From Pseudomonadota bacterium (lineage in GTDB: Bacteria > Pseudomonadota > Gammaproteobacteria > Burkholderiales > Ferrovaceae): a stretch of 8,177 nt of DNA. The DNA is taken from positions 1 through 8,177 of the forward strand of contig JAJYQG010000028.1 in assembly GCA_021794775.1 (NCBI GenBank), in the 5' to 3' direction. The translations under genes were made by a program, and so were the position numbers. The notes under the pieces were generated by a model. It made no database searches, had not been told where the DNA came from, and was given only the letters and a program-made list of their open reading frames with translations. This document shows positions 1 through 6,745 of the stretch, in pieces (position 1 is the stretch's first letter; every line of letters starts with the position of its first letter).

Positions 1-46
1 GAAGGAGTTCCCAGAACCCCGTCATACACCAACCGGAGGATTTTTG

Positions 47-202
47 TTGACCAAACCATCCCCCCGGATCGAACCCAAATCGGCTTTCTTGCGTAAGTTA
101 GAGAAACTCCAACGTCAACCATCGAACGTCATTCCCCTTGACCTTCCGAGCCGGTCACGTCGCCCCGGGCCATCAACTGATGGAAATTCTGGAGTTCGAT
201 GA
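47..202 (+). CDS. Possible small plus-strand ORF, 51 codons with TTG start (doubtful)
   Basis: GGAGGA at 35-40 stands six bases before TTG at 47, and a second in-frame TTG lies at 44. The product would run TKPSPRIEPKSAFLRKLEKL and on to NVIPLDLPSRSRR, a basic and plausible small protein that I do not recognise. Against it: no ATG start, opposite direction to every other gene, and a 74-base convergent overlap with the 249-aa gene. The good ribosome-binding site and the lack of any convincing minus-strand gene in this stretch are the only reasons to list it. The minus strand here also offers an open frame from an ATG at 122 to the left edge (starting MVDVGVSLTYARKPIWV), with a weaker AAGGGGA site ten bases upstream. 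Confidence 0.2.
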   Translation: MTKPSPRIEPKSAFLRKLEKLQRQPSNVIPLDLPSRSRRPGPSTDGNSGVR

Positions 203-878
203 CGGCCGGGGATAACCCTTGGCCCCGCTTGAATGAGTCGGCAATCCGCGTAAGGTGGGGATGGCGCATCGCGGCATGGGAACGACGTAGGGCACTCGAT
301 GCCGACCCGAAATCACCGCCCTTAACGTACCTCAAGGCGTTTGCCACGGCCGATTTGGTTTCCGGATCGAACATTTTGGCCACTTCCTGCGCACTGACCT
401 GCGGGAATACATTGCCCCCAGCCGCAAATTTCTTGACCTTCGGGTCCGGCGCCTTCATCCGTGGGGCCTTCGCCTTGGGCACCCGGATCGACGCTTTCTT
501 GACCGATGGGGCTTTGAGCTTGGTCAGTTTAGCACGCGCATGAATGACTGAGCGATCCACGTCCCGCATCGTGTCAGCGATGGGGATGTAAGGCATACGG
601 GCATGCGCATGCGCGAAATACATCGGCATCCCTGAATGATTCTTGGCGACATGACCACTGAGATATGGCCCCCCCATATCAAGAACGGCCGACAACGGGG
701 AGATTGGTCCGCCACTGGCTTTACGCATAGGATGCTCCCACTTGCCGACTTGTTTATCGGCCGTGTGAAATTCTTTAGCTACCTTCATCGAAGGGGCATC
801 TCGCATATCAGATGGGGGTTTCCAGCCATGGGCGATGGCTGACATCAGATGAGCTTGTTTCTTGGAAACGGAAGGCAT
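129..878 (-). CDS. Phage late-operon protein with N-terminal SKKQ/AKEF box and basic linker (249 aa)
   Basis: AAGGA lies seven bases before the ATG, and this site overlaps the last codons of the 873-aa gene, one base separating its stop from this start. The N-terminus reads MPSVSKKQAHLMSAIAHG, then PSMKVAKEFHTADK. From memory, this S-K-x-Q-x-x-(L/M)...A-x-x-(H/N)...V-A-K-E-F-x-x-A-D-K arrangement is a very common opening of small uncharacterised phage proteins. Residues 53-112 are a Gly/Pro/His-rich middle (ASGGPIS, FAHAHARMPY). Residues 115-150 form a Lys/Pro/Ala linker with 14 basic and one acidic residue, reminiscent of DNA-binding tails. FAAGGNVFP (151-159) repeats the glycine motif of the previous protein. 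The C-terminal 90 residues look like a compact helical domain (VSAQEVAKMFDP, ALRYVKGGDF, SALRRSHAAM). Function is unknown. DNA or capsid association is inferred from charge only. Confidence 0.88.
   Translation of the reverse strand: MPSVSKKQAHLMSAIAHGWKPPSDMRDAPSMKVAKEFHTADKQVGKWEHPMRKASGGPISPLSAVLDMGGPYLSGHVAKNHSGMPMYFAHAHARMPYIPIADTMRDVDRSVIHARAKLTKLKAPSVKKASIRVPKAKAPRMKAPDPKVKKFAAGGNVFPQVSAQEVAKMFDPETKSAVANALRYVKGGDFGSASSALRRSHAAMRHPHLTRIADSFKRGQGLSPAVIELQNFHQLMARGDVTGSEGQGE
662..680. other. Perfect 7-bp inverted repeat with a five-base homopolymer loop
   Basis: GATATGG and CCATATC flank CCCCC on the plus strand. In the minus-strand mRNA of the 249-aa gene the loop is GGGGG inside a seven-G run, coding for DMGGPY. 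It is too AT-rich in the stem and lacks a T-tract, so it is not a convincing terminator. It may be incidental. Confidence 0.4.
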
Positions 879-889
879 TTCAATGTCCT
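867..889 (-). repeat. Translation start region of the 249-aa gene, copy 2 of a near-repeat
   Basis: On the minus strand this reads AGGACAT, four bases (TGAA), then ATGCCTTCCGTT, matching 3490-3513 in 19 bases around a spacer that differs by one base. It contains the stop codon of the 873-aa gene and the ribosome-binding site and first four codons of the 249-aa gene. Confidence 0.8.
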
Positions 890-3501
890 TGAACTAAGTC
901 CGGTTCGAGGTGTGATTGAGGGGGCGAGAAGATTTGGGCCAGATCAGCTTGGCTTAGATGGGGGGCAGTTTGGGATGGGGGCGACTCTTGTTGGCCTGCT
1001 CCACCCCCACCCCAACCGGCTATCTCATTCAAAAGATGACGACCGACACTTCCTTCTTCAGCAGTATGTGCCAACCCCATCAAGGGACCGATGTCCCCAC
1101 TCATGTTCATGAGAATTCCAGCCAATGACTTCGCATGTCCCAACCCACTTGCTTGATCGACCGCTGAATCAATCTTCCCCACTTCATTGCTGGCCTCTTG
1201 AGACCACCTCGGGTCCATTGCTTGCATCTCCGAAGTGGGATGATGAGATCCCAACATGAAGGCCGGTGCGTACTTCTTGGCCAGTTCTCTCAACAAGATG
1301 CCCGTCCTCACCATTTGATCGGGGACCGACAGGGCCTCTTGGACGATCTTAGGCGAACTGGCATTTTTGACGAATCCCTTTTGCCCCCAATGGGTCGGGT
1401 TAAGCCACCCCATGAATACGGGATGACCATGGGGGCCTAACCCGTACAATTGGCTGGCCAATCGGGTCGCGAGCCGCGCCAATGAGGACGCACGGGCCGG
1501 ATTCAATCCCCAGATCGGATTACGGGCGCCCGATTCAATCCCCCGAGCGATGGCGCCCAGTGGCCCAGTTGGACCGCCTTGCGCGTATACAGGCCCTTGA
1601 TCGGCTACAGCGCCACCCTCCGCCATGGTCACCGGCATCCCCGGAATGGGGTCGAAAATGGTATCAGCGGGGGGCAATCCCATCCCCATAGCCTGTGCCC
1701 GTACCAGAAAATTCAGATAACCGTCATTGCTGGAAGGACTGCTCGAGACATTGGACTGAACGTATTGCTCGAGCGGTGAAGTACTTCCGCCTCCAGCGTA
1801 ATGGGTTCTTACCATCCCCCCTTCTTTGAACAACGGCACCCCGGCTTGTTGCACTCGTTGACGCAATTCAGGGGTAATCTTCAACGCGGGGAAAGATTTC
1901 TGAATCGTTGAATTGTTCTCTGTCCACAGCTTATGTAAGCCTTCTAAGGATTGTTGAAGTCCAGCTCGGGCATTACTCCTATGGTCTACCATTTCATTAG
2001 AATAAAATCTGTCTGGGTCTTCCAGCTCTACGTCATCGGGTTCTGTCTTTTGAAGCTGAGCTAAATGATTTTTAGCTTGATCCACAAGTTGACTTTTCTC
2101 AAAAGAGGGGGGTAATTTCTCCCTGAATTCACCCAAAAGATTATTCAACGCTTCATGAATTCGAGATGGAGAATCAAGACCGTCATAAGCCTTTTGGATG
2201 TACTCCCCTACGTTGTTGGCATCTACATCACTGAAAGTTACGGGAACAGCACCTTCAGGATCCTTGAGTCTAATTGGGAGATCCTCAACATTGCCCCCGT
2301 ACATCCGCGCGAGTTTTTCCAAAGCAGCCGGGTATACCTGACCATAGATATGCTGCATTCCCTTATCGCGGTCCGGATCACTGCCATACCGTTCAATTTG
2401 AGTTTGTGGATCGCTCAATGCCAGATATGAATCACCTTGATGAACGGCATTGATGAGCTGTTTCTTCAACTCCAACAACCCGTAATCGGCCGCACTCTTG
2501 AAAGGGGTATCAGGGGGTTTTTTGTTGAAGATCAAATCCGTATTCAACGCATTCGGATTATCGGTCAACGTTTGTTCTTCTTCAGAGGTTCGATACCCGG
2601 GACGCCTCATTGCTTTGTCTTCCAAAGCTTTCAAACGATTGATCAACTCATCTCGAGCCGGGGCCCCTGTGGTTTCAATCGAGCCCCCCGGCAATTGATT
2701 CAAAATGGCTTGTCGTTCAGCCCGTTCCCCCGGGGTTAGAAGGAATGTTTTCTTGGCCGCTGCGGCATGCCGATCCGACTGAATCTCATCAACTAACCGG
2801 GCGGTGGGACTATTAGGATCCTCTGGATTTAGAAGGTGCCGACTTGTACGAGACCAGCTTATATCGCGTGGGGTGAAATGACTCTTGAATACTCCGAAGT
2901 CTGGAGAGGTGGTGATATTTTCTTCATAACTTCCTGGTACTCCCGACGGGTAAGCCCAATTCCCAAACTGGGCATCATGGTGCCAGGTGGGTTGACGATT
3001 CACCATCGATTGTGGATCTTCAACCCCGACATGTTTTCGCACTACGTCTATCTCAGGAAGACGTTTACGAGCTTGGCCCAGTGTAACTCCATCCCCATAT
3101 GGACTATTGTCTTGCATGCGTACATCGAGATTAAAACCTGGCCGAGTCCGTTGAATCTGTTCACGCATGACGCGCTTTGAGATGGACTGCGGTGAAATTT
3201 CCGAGGCATCCGTGTTATGAAGATCCTGGAAACTTTGAAGAGTAGTTGGATCACCATTCGAAACGGCATTCAGGAAGGGATGTAATTCGGCGTAATGAAG
3301 CTCTTCAGCTTTCAAAGGGAAAGAAACGCCTTGACGTTGGATCGTCAATCCCGGCTTCAAATAATTCTTCCATTGCTCGGGGGAAGCCTTCTCGAATGGC
3401 GCACTCTTGACGGCATCGTCAAGGGTCGAGAAAAATCCCAACTGCGGCAACTTATCGCGCAGATATGAGATGATTGGTTCGAATTCTTCAACGGAAGGCA
3501 T
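880..3501 (-). CDS. Large multi-module phage protein with EIQSD polyvalent-type core and Gly-rich C-terminal region (873 aa)
   Basis: The start is supported by GAGGA eight bases upstream of the ATG. The N-terminus has FFSTLDDAVKSAP and PEQWKNYLKPG (about 23-51), resembling the short opening module (F-x-S-x-L..A) I recall in phage large polyvalent proteins. Next come WSRTSRHLLNPED (216-228) and LVDEIQSDRH (236-245). Related proteins typically show EIQSDWHQ; here Trp is replaced by Arg. HIYGQVYPAALEKLARMYGG (384-403) and ALKITPELRQRVQQAGVPLF (539-558) match the usual closing part of that module. After it come glycine motifs (KEGGMV 559-564, YAGGG 568-572, AEGGAV 627-632, YAQGG 639-643). A C-terminal region of about 230 residues follows that I do not recognise, with a GWGGGGAG stretch at 829-836. 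No catalytic set can be assigned. Codons in the EIQSD half are more AT-rich than in the C-terminal half. Position among virion genes suggests a packaged or structural protein; an enzymatic effector role for the EIQSD module is possible but unproven. Confidence 0.88.
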   Translation of the reverse strand: MPSVEEFEPIISYLRDKLPQLGFFSTLDDAVKSAPFEKASPEQWKNYLKPGLTIQRQGVSFPLKAEELHYAELHPFLNAVSNGDPTTLQSFQDLHNTDASEISPQSISKRVMREQIQRTRPGFNLDVRMQDNSPYGDGVTLGQARKRLPEIDVVRKHVGVEDPQSMVNRQPTWHHDAQFGNWAYPSGVPGSYEENITTSPDFGVFKSHFTPRDISWSRTSRHLLNPEDPNSPTARLVDEIQSDRHAAAAKKTFLLTPGERAERQAILNQLPGGSIETTGAPARDELINRLKALEDKAMRRPGYRTSEEEQTLTDNPNALNTDLIFNKKPPDTPFKSAADYGLLELKKQLINAVHQGDSYLALSDPQTQIERYGSDPDRDKGMQHIYGQVYPAALEKLARMYGGNVEDLPIRLKDPEGAVPVTFSDVDANNVGEYIQKAYDGLDSPSRIHEALNNLLGEFREKLPPSFEKSQLVDQAKNHLAQLQKTEPDDVELEDPDRFYSNEMVDHRSNARAGLQQSLEGLHKLWTENNSTIQKSFPALKITPELRQRVQQAGVPLFKEGGMVRTHYAGGGSTSPLEQYVQSNVSSSPSSNDGYLNFLVRAQAMGMGLPPADTIFDPIPGMPVTMAEGGAVADQGPVYAQGGPTGPLGAIARGIESGARNPIWGLNPARASSLARLATRLASQLYGLGPHGHPVFMGWLNPTHWGQKGFVKNASSPKIVQEALSVPDQMVRTGILLRELAKKYAPAFMLGSHHPTSEMQAMDPRWSQEASNEVGKIDSAVDQASGLGHAKSLAGILMNMSGDIGPLMGLAHTAEEGSVGRHLLNEIAGWGGGGAGQQESPPSQTAPHLSQADLAQIFSPPQSHLEPDLVQGH

Positions 3502-3513
3502 GATTCATGTCCT
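3490..3513 (-). repeat. Translation start region of the 873-aa gene, copy 1 of a near-repeat
   Basis: On the minus strand this reads AGGACAT, five bases, then ATGCCTTCCGTT. The same two blocks, separated by four bases, lie at 867-889 in front of the 249-aa gene. Both genes therefore begin Met-Pro-Ser-Val with the same nucleotides and near-identical ribosome-binding sites. No other start in the window shares these blocks. Confidence 0.8.
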
Positions 3514-5354
3514 CACGGATTGCGGTCCAATTGTGACGCCCCATAACCCGCCGCTGCGCCACCCGCCAAAGTGGTTCCAGTCTGGAGATTGCGTCGCAGT
3601 AGATCGTTTTGTTGAAGCTTCTTAGCTACCTCAGACAACCGTTCAAGCACTTTGGAACCCTCAGGTCCCGTCTGACGCATCATGGCCGACAATCCCTCAG
3701 CGGGCAATCGATGCAATGAATACGCATCAATGGCGGCACGAATCGCGGCCAAATGGGGATTGATCGAATGAGCCGCCGCTTTCGTCAACGTGGCGCCGGT
3801 GCCTTCAGGGGGTTGAATGGCGGCCAATGGAGCCTTCCCGGCAGATTTGAGCAACTCCTTGCCGCTGGTATGAAGCTCCGCTTCATTCGATAGCGCTTGG
3901 AGGAATCGATCTCCTTGCTTTGGGTCTTCGAACAACGCGCTTACCTTGGCTCGGATATCAGGATTTCCGGCAATGCGGTTGAAGGGATTGGCACTGTCAC
4001 CGGATTTACCGATCAACCGGAACAATGCCTCGGCAGCGCCAGAGCGAAAAGCATCCCGTTGAGAGAAATCCAATTTGCTCAAATGCTCTTGGATGCGTGC
4101 GGGACTCCATTCCTCGGAATTCTTCAAGAAATTGTCACGACCATCGTGCAAGGCATCCAACGTGGCTGCATCACTCTGGTACTGAGCGGCGGCCGCCCTG
4201 TATGGGGAGTGATCGCCTCCGGTCAAATTGTTCAGATCATTGACATACTCATTCCTGAGGCTTCTCACCGCATTTAAATCTTTCTTGCGCTCAGTGCCAC
4301 TCTGAACACCCTTCCGCAAACGTGAAATCTTGTCATCCAATTCTTCACGCACCAGCTGATGGAATTCCAAGGCCGGAGATTGGGTCATATTACCTGGAAC
4401 CACTGGACCCACTGGTTCACCGGGATGTAACTCAGACCATCGTTCAGCGGCTGATTGAACAGCCTCTTGACCGGCAGGTGAGTTCATGATGTCTTTGTTA
4501 AAGACGGGTGAGTTCACAGTGGGGAATCGTTGGAACGCATCGAGGTATAATGGTTTGGAATTCTCCGACAAATTCTTCAGGAACAAACGTTCAGCGTCTT
4601 CGTATTGAGAGGGCGCCATCGCTTGGTTGATGTGCTCAGCTGCCCGAGCCGGTGCGGCCGATTGCCTCTCCGCGAGCTGCTGAGTGTACCCCGTACTCTC
4701 GGGGTTGGGATTAGCAATGGCCGCGTGAGCTAGAGCATTTCCTTGGGGACCCAACGTTTCGCCTACCGTTCCTTCATCCGGGACGGCCATACGTGCGCCA
4801 GCCCGCATCTTGGCGGCCAATGTTCGCAATCGATCTGCCGCTTCATCGGCGCGGCCAAAATCGCCCAAGACGGCTTTGCCGGCCGACCGTTCAGCGGGAT
4901 TCATCGAAAAACGGTCCATTAACCTTGGGACCATTCCGGCCACCGTAGGCAATGCGACGCCAGCTCCCATCCCCGCTGTAGCACCCAACAGAAGGTCAGA
5001 GGGTTTGCGGTTCCGAATTGCCGCAGGGGCTGCCGCTGCCGCACCAACGCCACCACCCACTAATGCCCGTCCGATGATCGGATGGTCTTCCAAGAAACCA
5101 CGCAACTTTTCCAGGGCATCCCCGACTTCAGGGTATTTGTGCGCCAAGACGGCCCCCGCTACCCCAAGCGCGGCCGCACCAGCCCCTTCAGCATCCCGTT
5201 CCCAGTGGGGGGTACGTTTCTCGTCGGCTTGCTGCTGTTGAACGCGCGCGACCTGAGGCTCGAAATCTGGCAACGGACTTGCGGGCTCGTTGTCGAATTG
5301 GTCGTAAGGATTCGCTGGCGCTTTCGACGGTGTAGTGGAATCGGGCATGATCAT
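3513..5354 (-). CDS. Ala-rich phage structural protein with membrane-compatible segments, putative ejection protein (613 aa)
   Basis: Residues 1-56 are polar and Pro/Gln-rich. Gly/Ala-rich hydrophobic stretches lie at about 57-71, 92-112 and 119-141, with another at 591-606. The central part (about 255-500) is charged and helical. It contains a segment SKPLYLDAFQRFPTVNSPV, then a block with ELDDKISRLRKG, NAVRSLRNEYVNDL, YRAAAAQYQSDAA, QRDAFRSGAAEAL and DRFLQALSNEAEL. From memory this series (AY..A, LDD.I...R.G, L...RN..V..L, Y..A...Y, DAFR.G...AL, RF...L..E) recurs in uncharacterised phage and prophage proteins next to the preceding gene family. Hydrophobic segments in a soluble-looking virion protein fit ejection proteins that enter the host envelope; this is inference. 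Two in-frame ATGs exist, at 5354 and 5348. I kept 5354 because it gives the ATGA overlap seen at the previous junction. The protein would lose two residues if 5348 is used. Confidence 0.9.
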   Translation of the reverse strand: MIMPDSTTPSKAPANPYDQFDNEPASPLPDFEPQVARVQQQQADEKRTPHWERDAEGAGAAALGVAGAVLAHKYPEVGDALEKLRGFLEDHPIIGRALVGGGVGAAAAAPAAIRNRKPSDLLLGATAGMGAGVALPTVAGMVPRLMDRFSMNPAERSAGKAVLGDFGRADEAADRLRTLAAKMRAGARMAVPDEGTVGETLGPQGNALAHAAIANPNPESTGYTQQLAERQSAAPARAAEHINQAMAPSQYEDAERLFLKNLSENSKPLYLDAFQRFPTVNSPVFNKDIMNSPAGQEAVQSAAERWSELHPGEPVGPVVPGNMTQSPALEFHQLVREELDDKISRLRKGVQSGTERKKDLNAVRSLRNEYVNDLNNLTGGDHSPYRAAAAQYQSDAATLDALHDGRDNFLKNSEEWSPARIQEHLSKLDFSQRDAFRSGAAEALFRLIGKSGDSANPFNRIAGNPDIRAKVSALFEDPKQGDRFLQALSNEAELHTSGKELLKSAGKAPLAAIQPPEGTGATLTKAAAHSINPHLAAIRAAIDAYSLHRLPAEGLSAMMRQTGPEGSKVLERLSEVAKKLQQNDLLRRNLQTGTTLAGGAAAGYGASQLDRNP

Positions 5355-6745
5355 TCACCTTCTGGCAGATAGCCGTACTTCGCCAAGAAATCCTCTTTCG
5401 TTTCTGGATGAACTTTCAAGTATTGAACTGCTTGGGGGGGCGCCGTGGTCCAGATTCGACGCGCCCGGGGAGTAAGATGGGAATTGAAACGATCATCCAC
5501 AGTGTGACGCCATTGCTGATATGACGGTGAAGTCGCGTAATCGGGGCCAGGCATCATGCCGGCCACGAACTGCTGATGCAATCCTTGAAGTTGGCCTTTC
5601 ATCAAATTCTTGTAAGCGGCTACGATGGCCGTGGTGGTCATGTTGCGATAATCCCGATCCAGGTGTTGAGCCCGTTCGCTGCGTTCGCCAACCCCTGACC
5701 GTTCAATCACTGATTGGGCCAACTCACCGGCCACGGTGCTCTTGATGGCGTCATATACAGCAGCGGGAGTCTGTTGATTCGTCCCCAACTGAACTCCCAG
5801 CTCATTGGCCAAGTAATTGATGCCTTTGATGTCACCATTCTGAAGAGCTTGATGGGCATGCTCAAGAACATCCACATGTTGAAGAGCCCGGTCAATACTG
5901 GCCAATTTCTTGCCTTCCGGTCCGGTAGCGAATTGACTCATGGTGCTTTGGATAGTGTGATAAGTCTGAGCATTGTACCACGGGTAAGCTTTCTTGACGG
6001 CTGCCATGATCCCCAGACCATTCAGTTTGGGGTTGTACAAAGCGAATCCCGTCAAAGCGGGGTATTCGCCGGTCCCGATCATCTTCACCAGATTTGGATC
6101 AATCGGGGCCGTATCACTGATGGGGGCACCATCTGGGATCTTCTGACGAGTGGCCGGATTGAGCCAAAATCCTTGCTTGTGACCGTCCCCCGTATCCAGT
6201 TGGGTGTATTTCCAGTGTGCTTGTTGGCCCAGCGATTTCGTTGGCCGCGCCAACACTTCCAGACCCGTCCGAGCATTCGCCCCCCGTTGAGCCTGCGCCA
6301 ATTGGGCCAATCGAGCTTGCGCCCCGAGCGTCTGTTGATTGATGCCATAGATATGACTCGCCACGTTGGCATCATTTTGAGCCCCGAACATCTGGAGGGC
6401 TCGGTTCTGGCCCATGATGTTCGCCTTGGTTTGAGCCACATTTGCCAGGGTATCACCCATGTTCCCAGTTCGAGTGGGGGCCAACCACGCTGCGGCTGTT
6501 TCCATACGTTGTTGCTGCGGACTGACCGATAGTGACATCAACCGATTGCGAGCAGCACGCAATGCCGCTTTGGCTCCGGAGGCATTCTCTCCAATCTCCG
6601 ATTCCAATTCTTCATCTTCATGCGTACCAGGGTGTTGAAGGTCCTGTTGAACGAATTTCTCAGCATCGGCCCGTGCTTCCGGATTGGCCGGCCCCTCGAG
6701 GCCCATTAATGCATCGCTGAAGACGTTTTCGCCTGGAGTGCTCAT
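5351..6745 (-). CDS. Phage structural protein, putative DNA-ejection component (464 aa)
   Basis: The ATG is preceded by GAGAGGA with about seven bases of spacing and overlaps the stop of the previous gene. An acidic N-terminal patch (HEDEELESEIGE, 42-53) leads into a helical Ala/Gln-rich region (about 58-165). A short, probably beta-rich segment follows around 177-210 (HWKYTQL...GFWLNPATRQKIPDG). The C-terminal half (about 222-394) contains FALYNP, YPWYNAQTY, FATGPEGKKLASIDRALQHV, ALQNGDIKGINYLANELG, and a GQLQGLHQQF segment. I recognise this last region as a conserved block of uncharacterised phage and prophage proteins: aromatic-rich YxAxxY, then G-x-x-G...S...A..H.D.L, then a LQNGD...N.L motif. 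The end, KEDFLAKYG, also fits that family. There is no signal peptide, obvious membrane span or transglycosylase motif. Its position between the Gln-rich protein and the Ala-rich 613-aa protein supports a virion role. An ejection function is inference, and a scaffold or tail accessory role is possible. Confidence 0.9.
   Translation of the reverse strand: MSTPGENVFSDALMGLEGPANPEARADAEKFVQQDLQHPGTHEDEELESEIGENASGAKAALRAARNRLMSLSVSPQQQRMETAAAWLAPTRTGNMGDTLANVAQTKANIMGQNRALQMFGAQNDANVASHIYGINQQTLGAQARLAQLAQAQRGANARTGLEVLARPTKSLGQQAHWKYTQLDTGDGHKQGFWLNPATRQKIPDGAPISDTAPIDPNLVKMIGTGEYPALTGFALYNPKLNGLGIMAAVKKAYPWYNAQTYHTIQSTMSQFATGPEGKKLASIDRALQHVDVLEHAHQALQNGDIKGINYLANELGVQLGTNQQTPAAVYDAIKSTVAGELAQSVIERSGVGERSERAQHLDRDYRNMTTTAIVAAYKNLMKGQLQGLHQQFVAGMMPGPDYATSPSYQQWRHTVDDRFNSHLTPRARRIWTTAPPQAVQYLKVHPETKEDFLAKYGYLPEGE
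5355..5363 (-). promoter_or_regulatory. Ribosome-binding site AGAAGGTGA for the 613-aa gene, start ambiguous
   Basis: On the minus strand AGAAGGTGA lies directly before ATGATCATG. AAGG is only three bases from the first ATG (5354) but nine bases from the second, in-frame ATG (5348). Classical spacing therefore favours the second ATG, while the TGA-overlapping first ATG would suit re-initiation by ribosomes finishing the preceding gene. The site also codes for the last residues (EGE) of that preceding gene. Confidence 0.6.

Noticed and set aside
62..77. tRNA T-arm-like string GGGTTCGATCC on the minus strand
   Set aside because: The flanking bases do not pair to form the five-base-pair T stem, and no acceptor, D-arm or anticodon arm surrounds it.
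601..612. Perfect 12-base palindrome GCATGCGCATGC
   Set aside because: It codes for the Ala-His-Ala-His stretch in the 249-aa protein, and the palindrome follows from repeating GCATGC. There is no sign of a binding-site array.
4546..4551. Perfect TATAAT on the plus strand
   Set aside because: There is no -35-like hexamer at 16-18 bases and no extended -10 TG. It is antisense within the 613-aa gene with no plus-strand gene downstream.
5355..5440. Seven-C run in the mRNA of the 464-aa gene (5434-5440) that could shift to an alternative -1 tail ending just before the next start
   Set aside because: The in-frame end (KEDFLAKYG) matches the family ending I recall, and the -1 tail is Ser/Arg-rich noise. 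Slippage or a sequencing error there cannot be excluded but nothing supports it.
5714..6532. 272-codon plus-strand ORF antisense to the 464-aa gene
   Set aside because: It has no recognisable motif and covers the conserved core of the real gene. It follows from the codon bias of the other strand.
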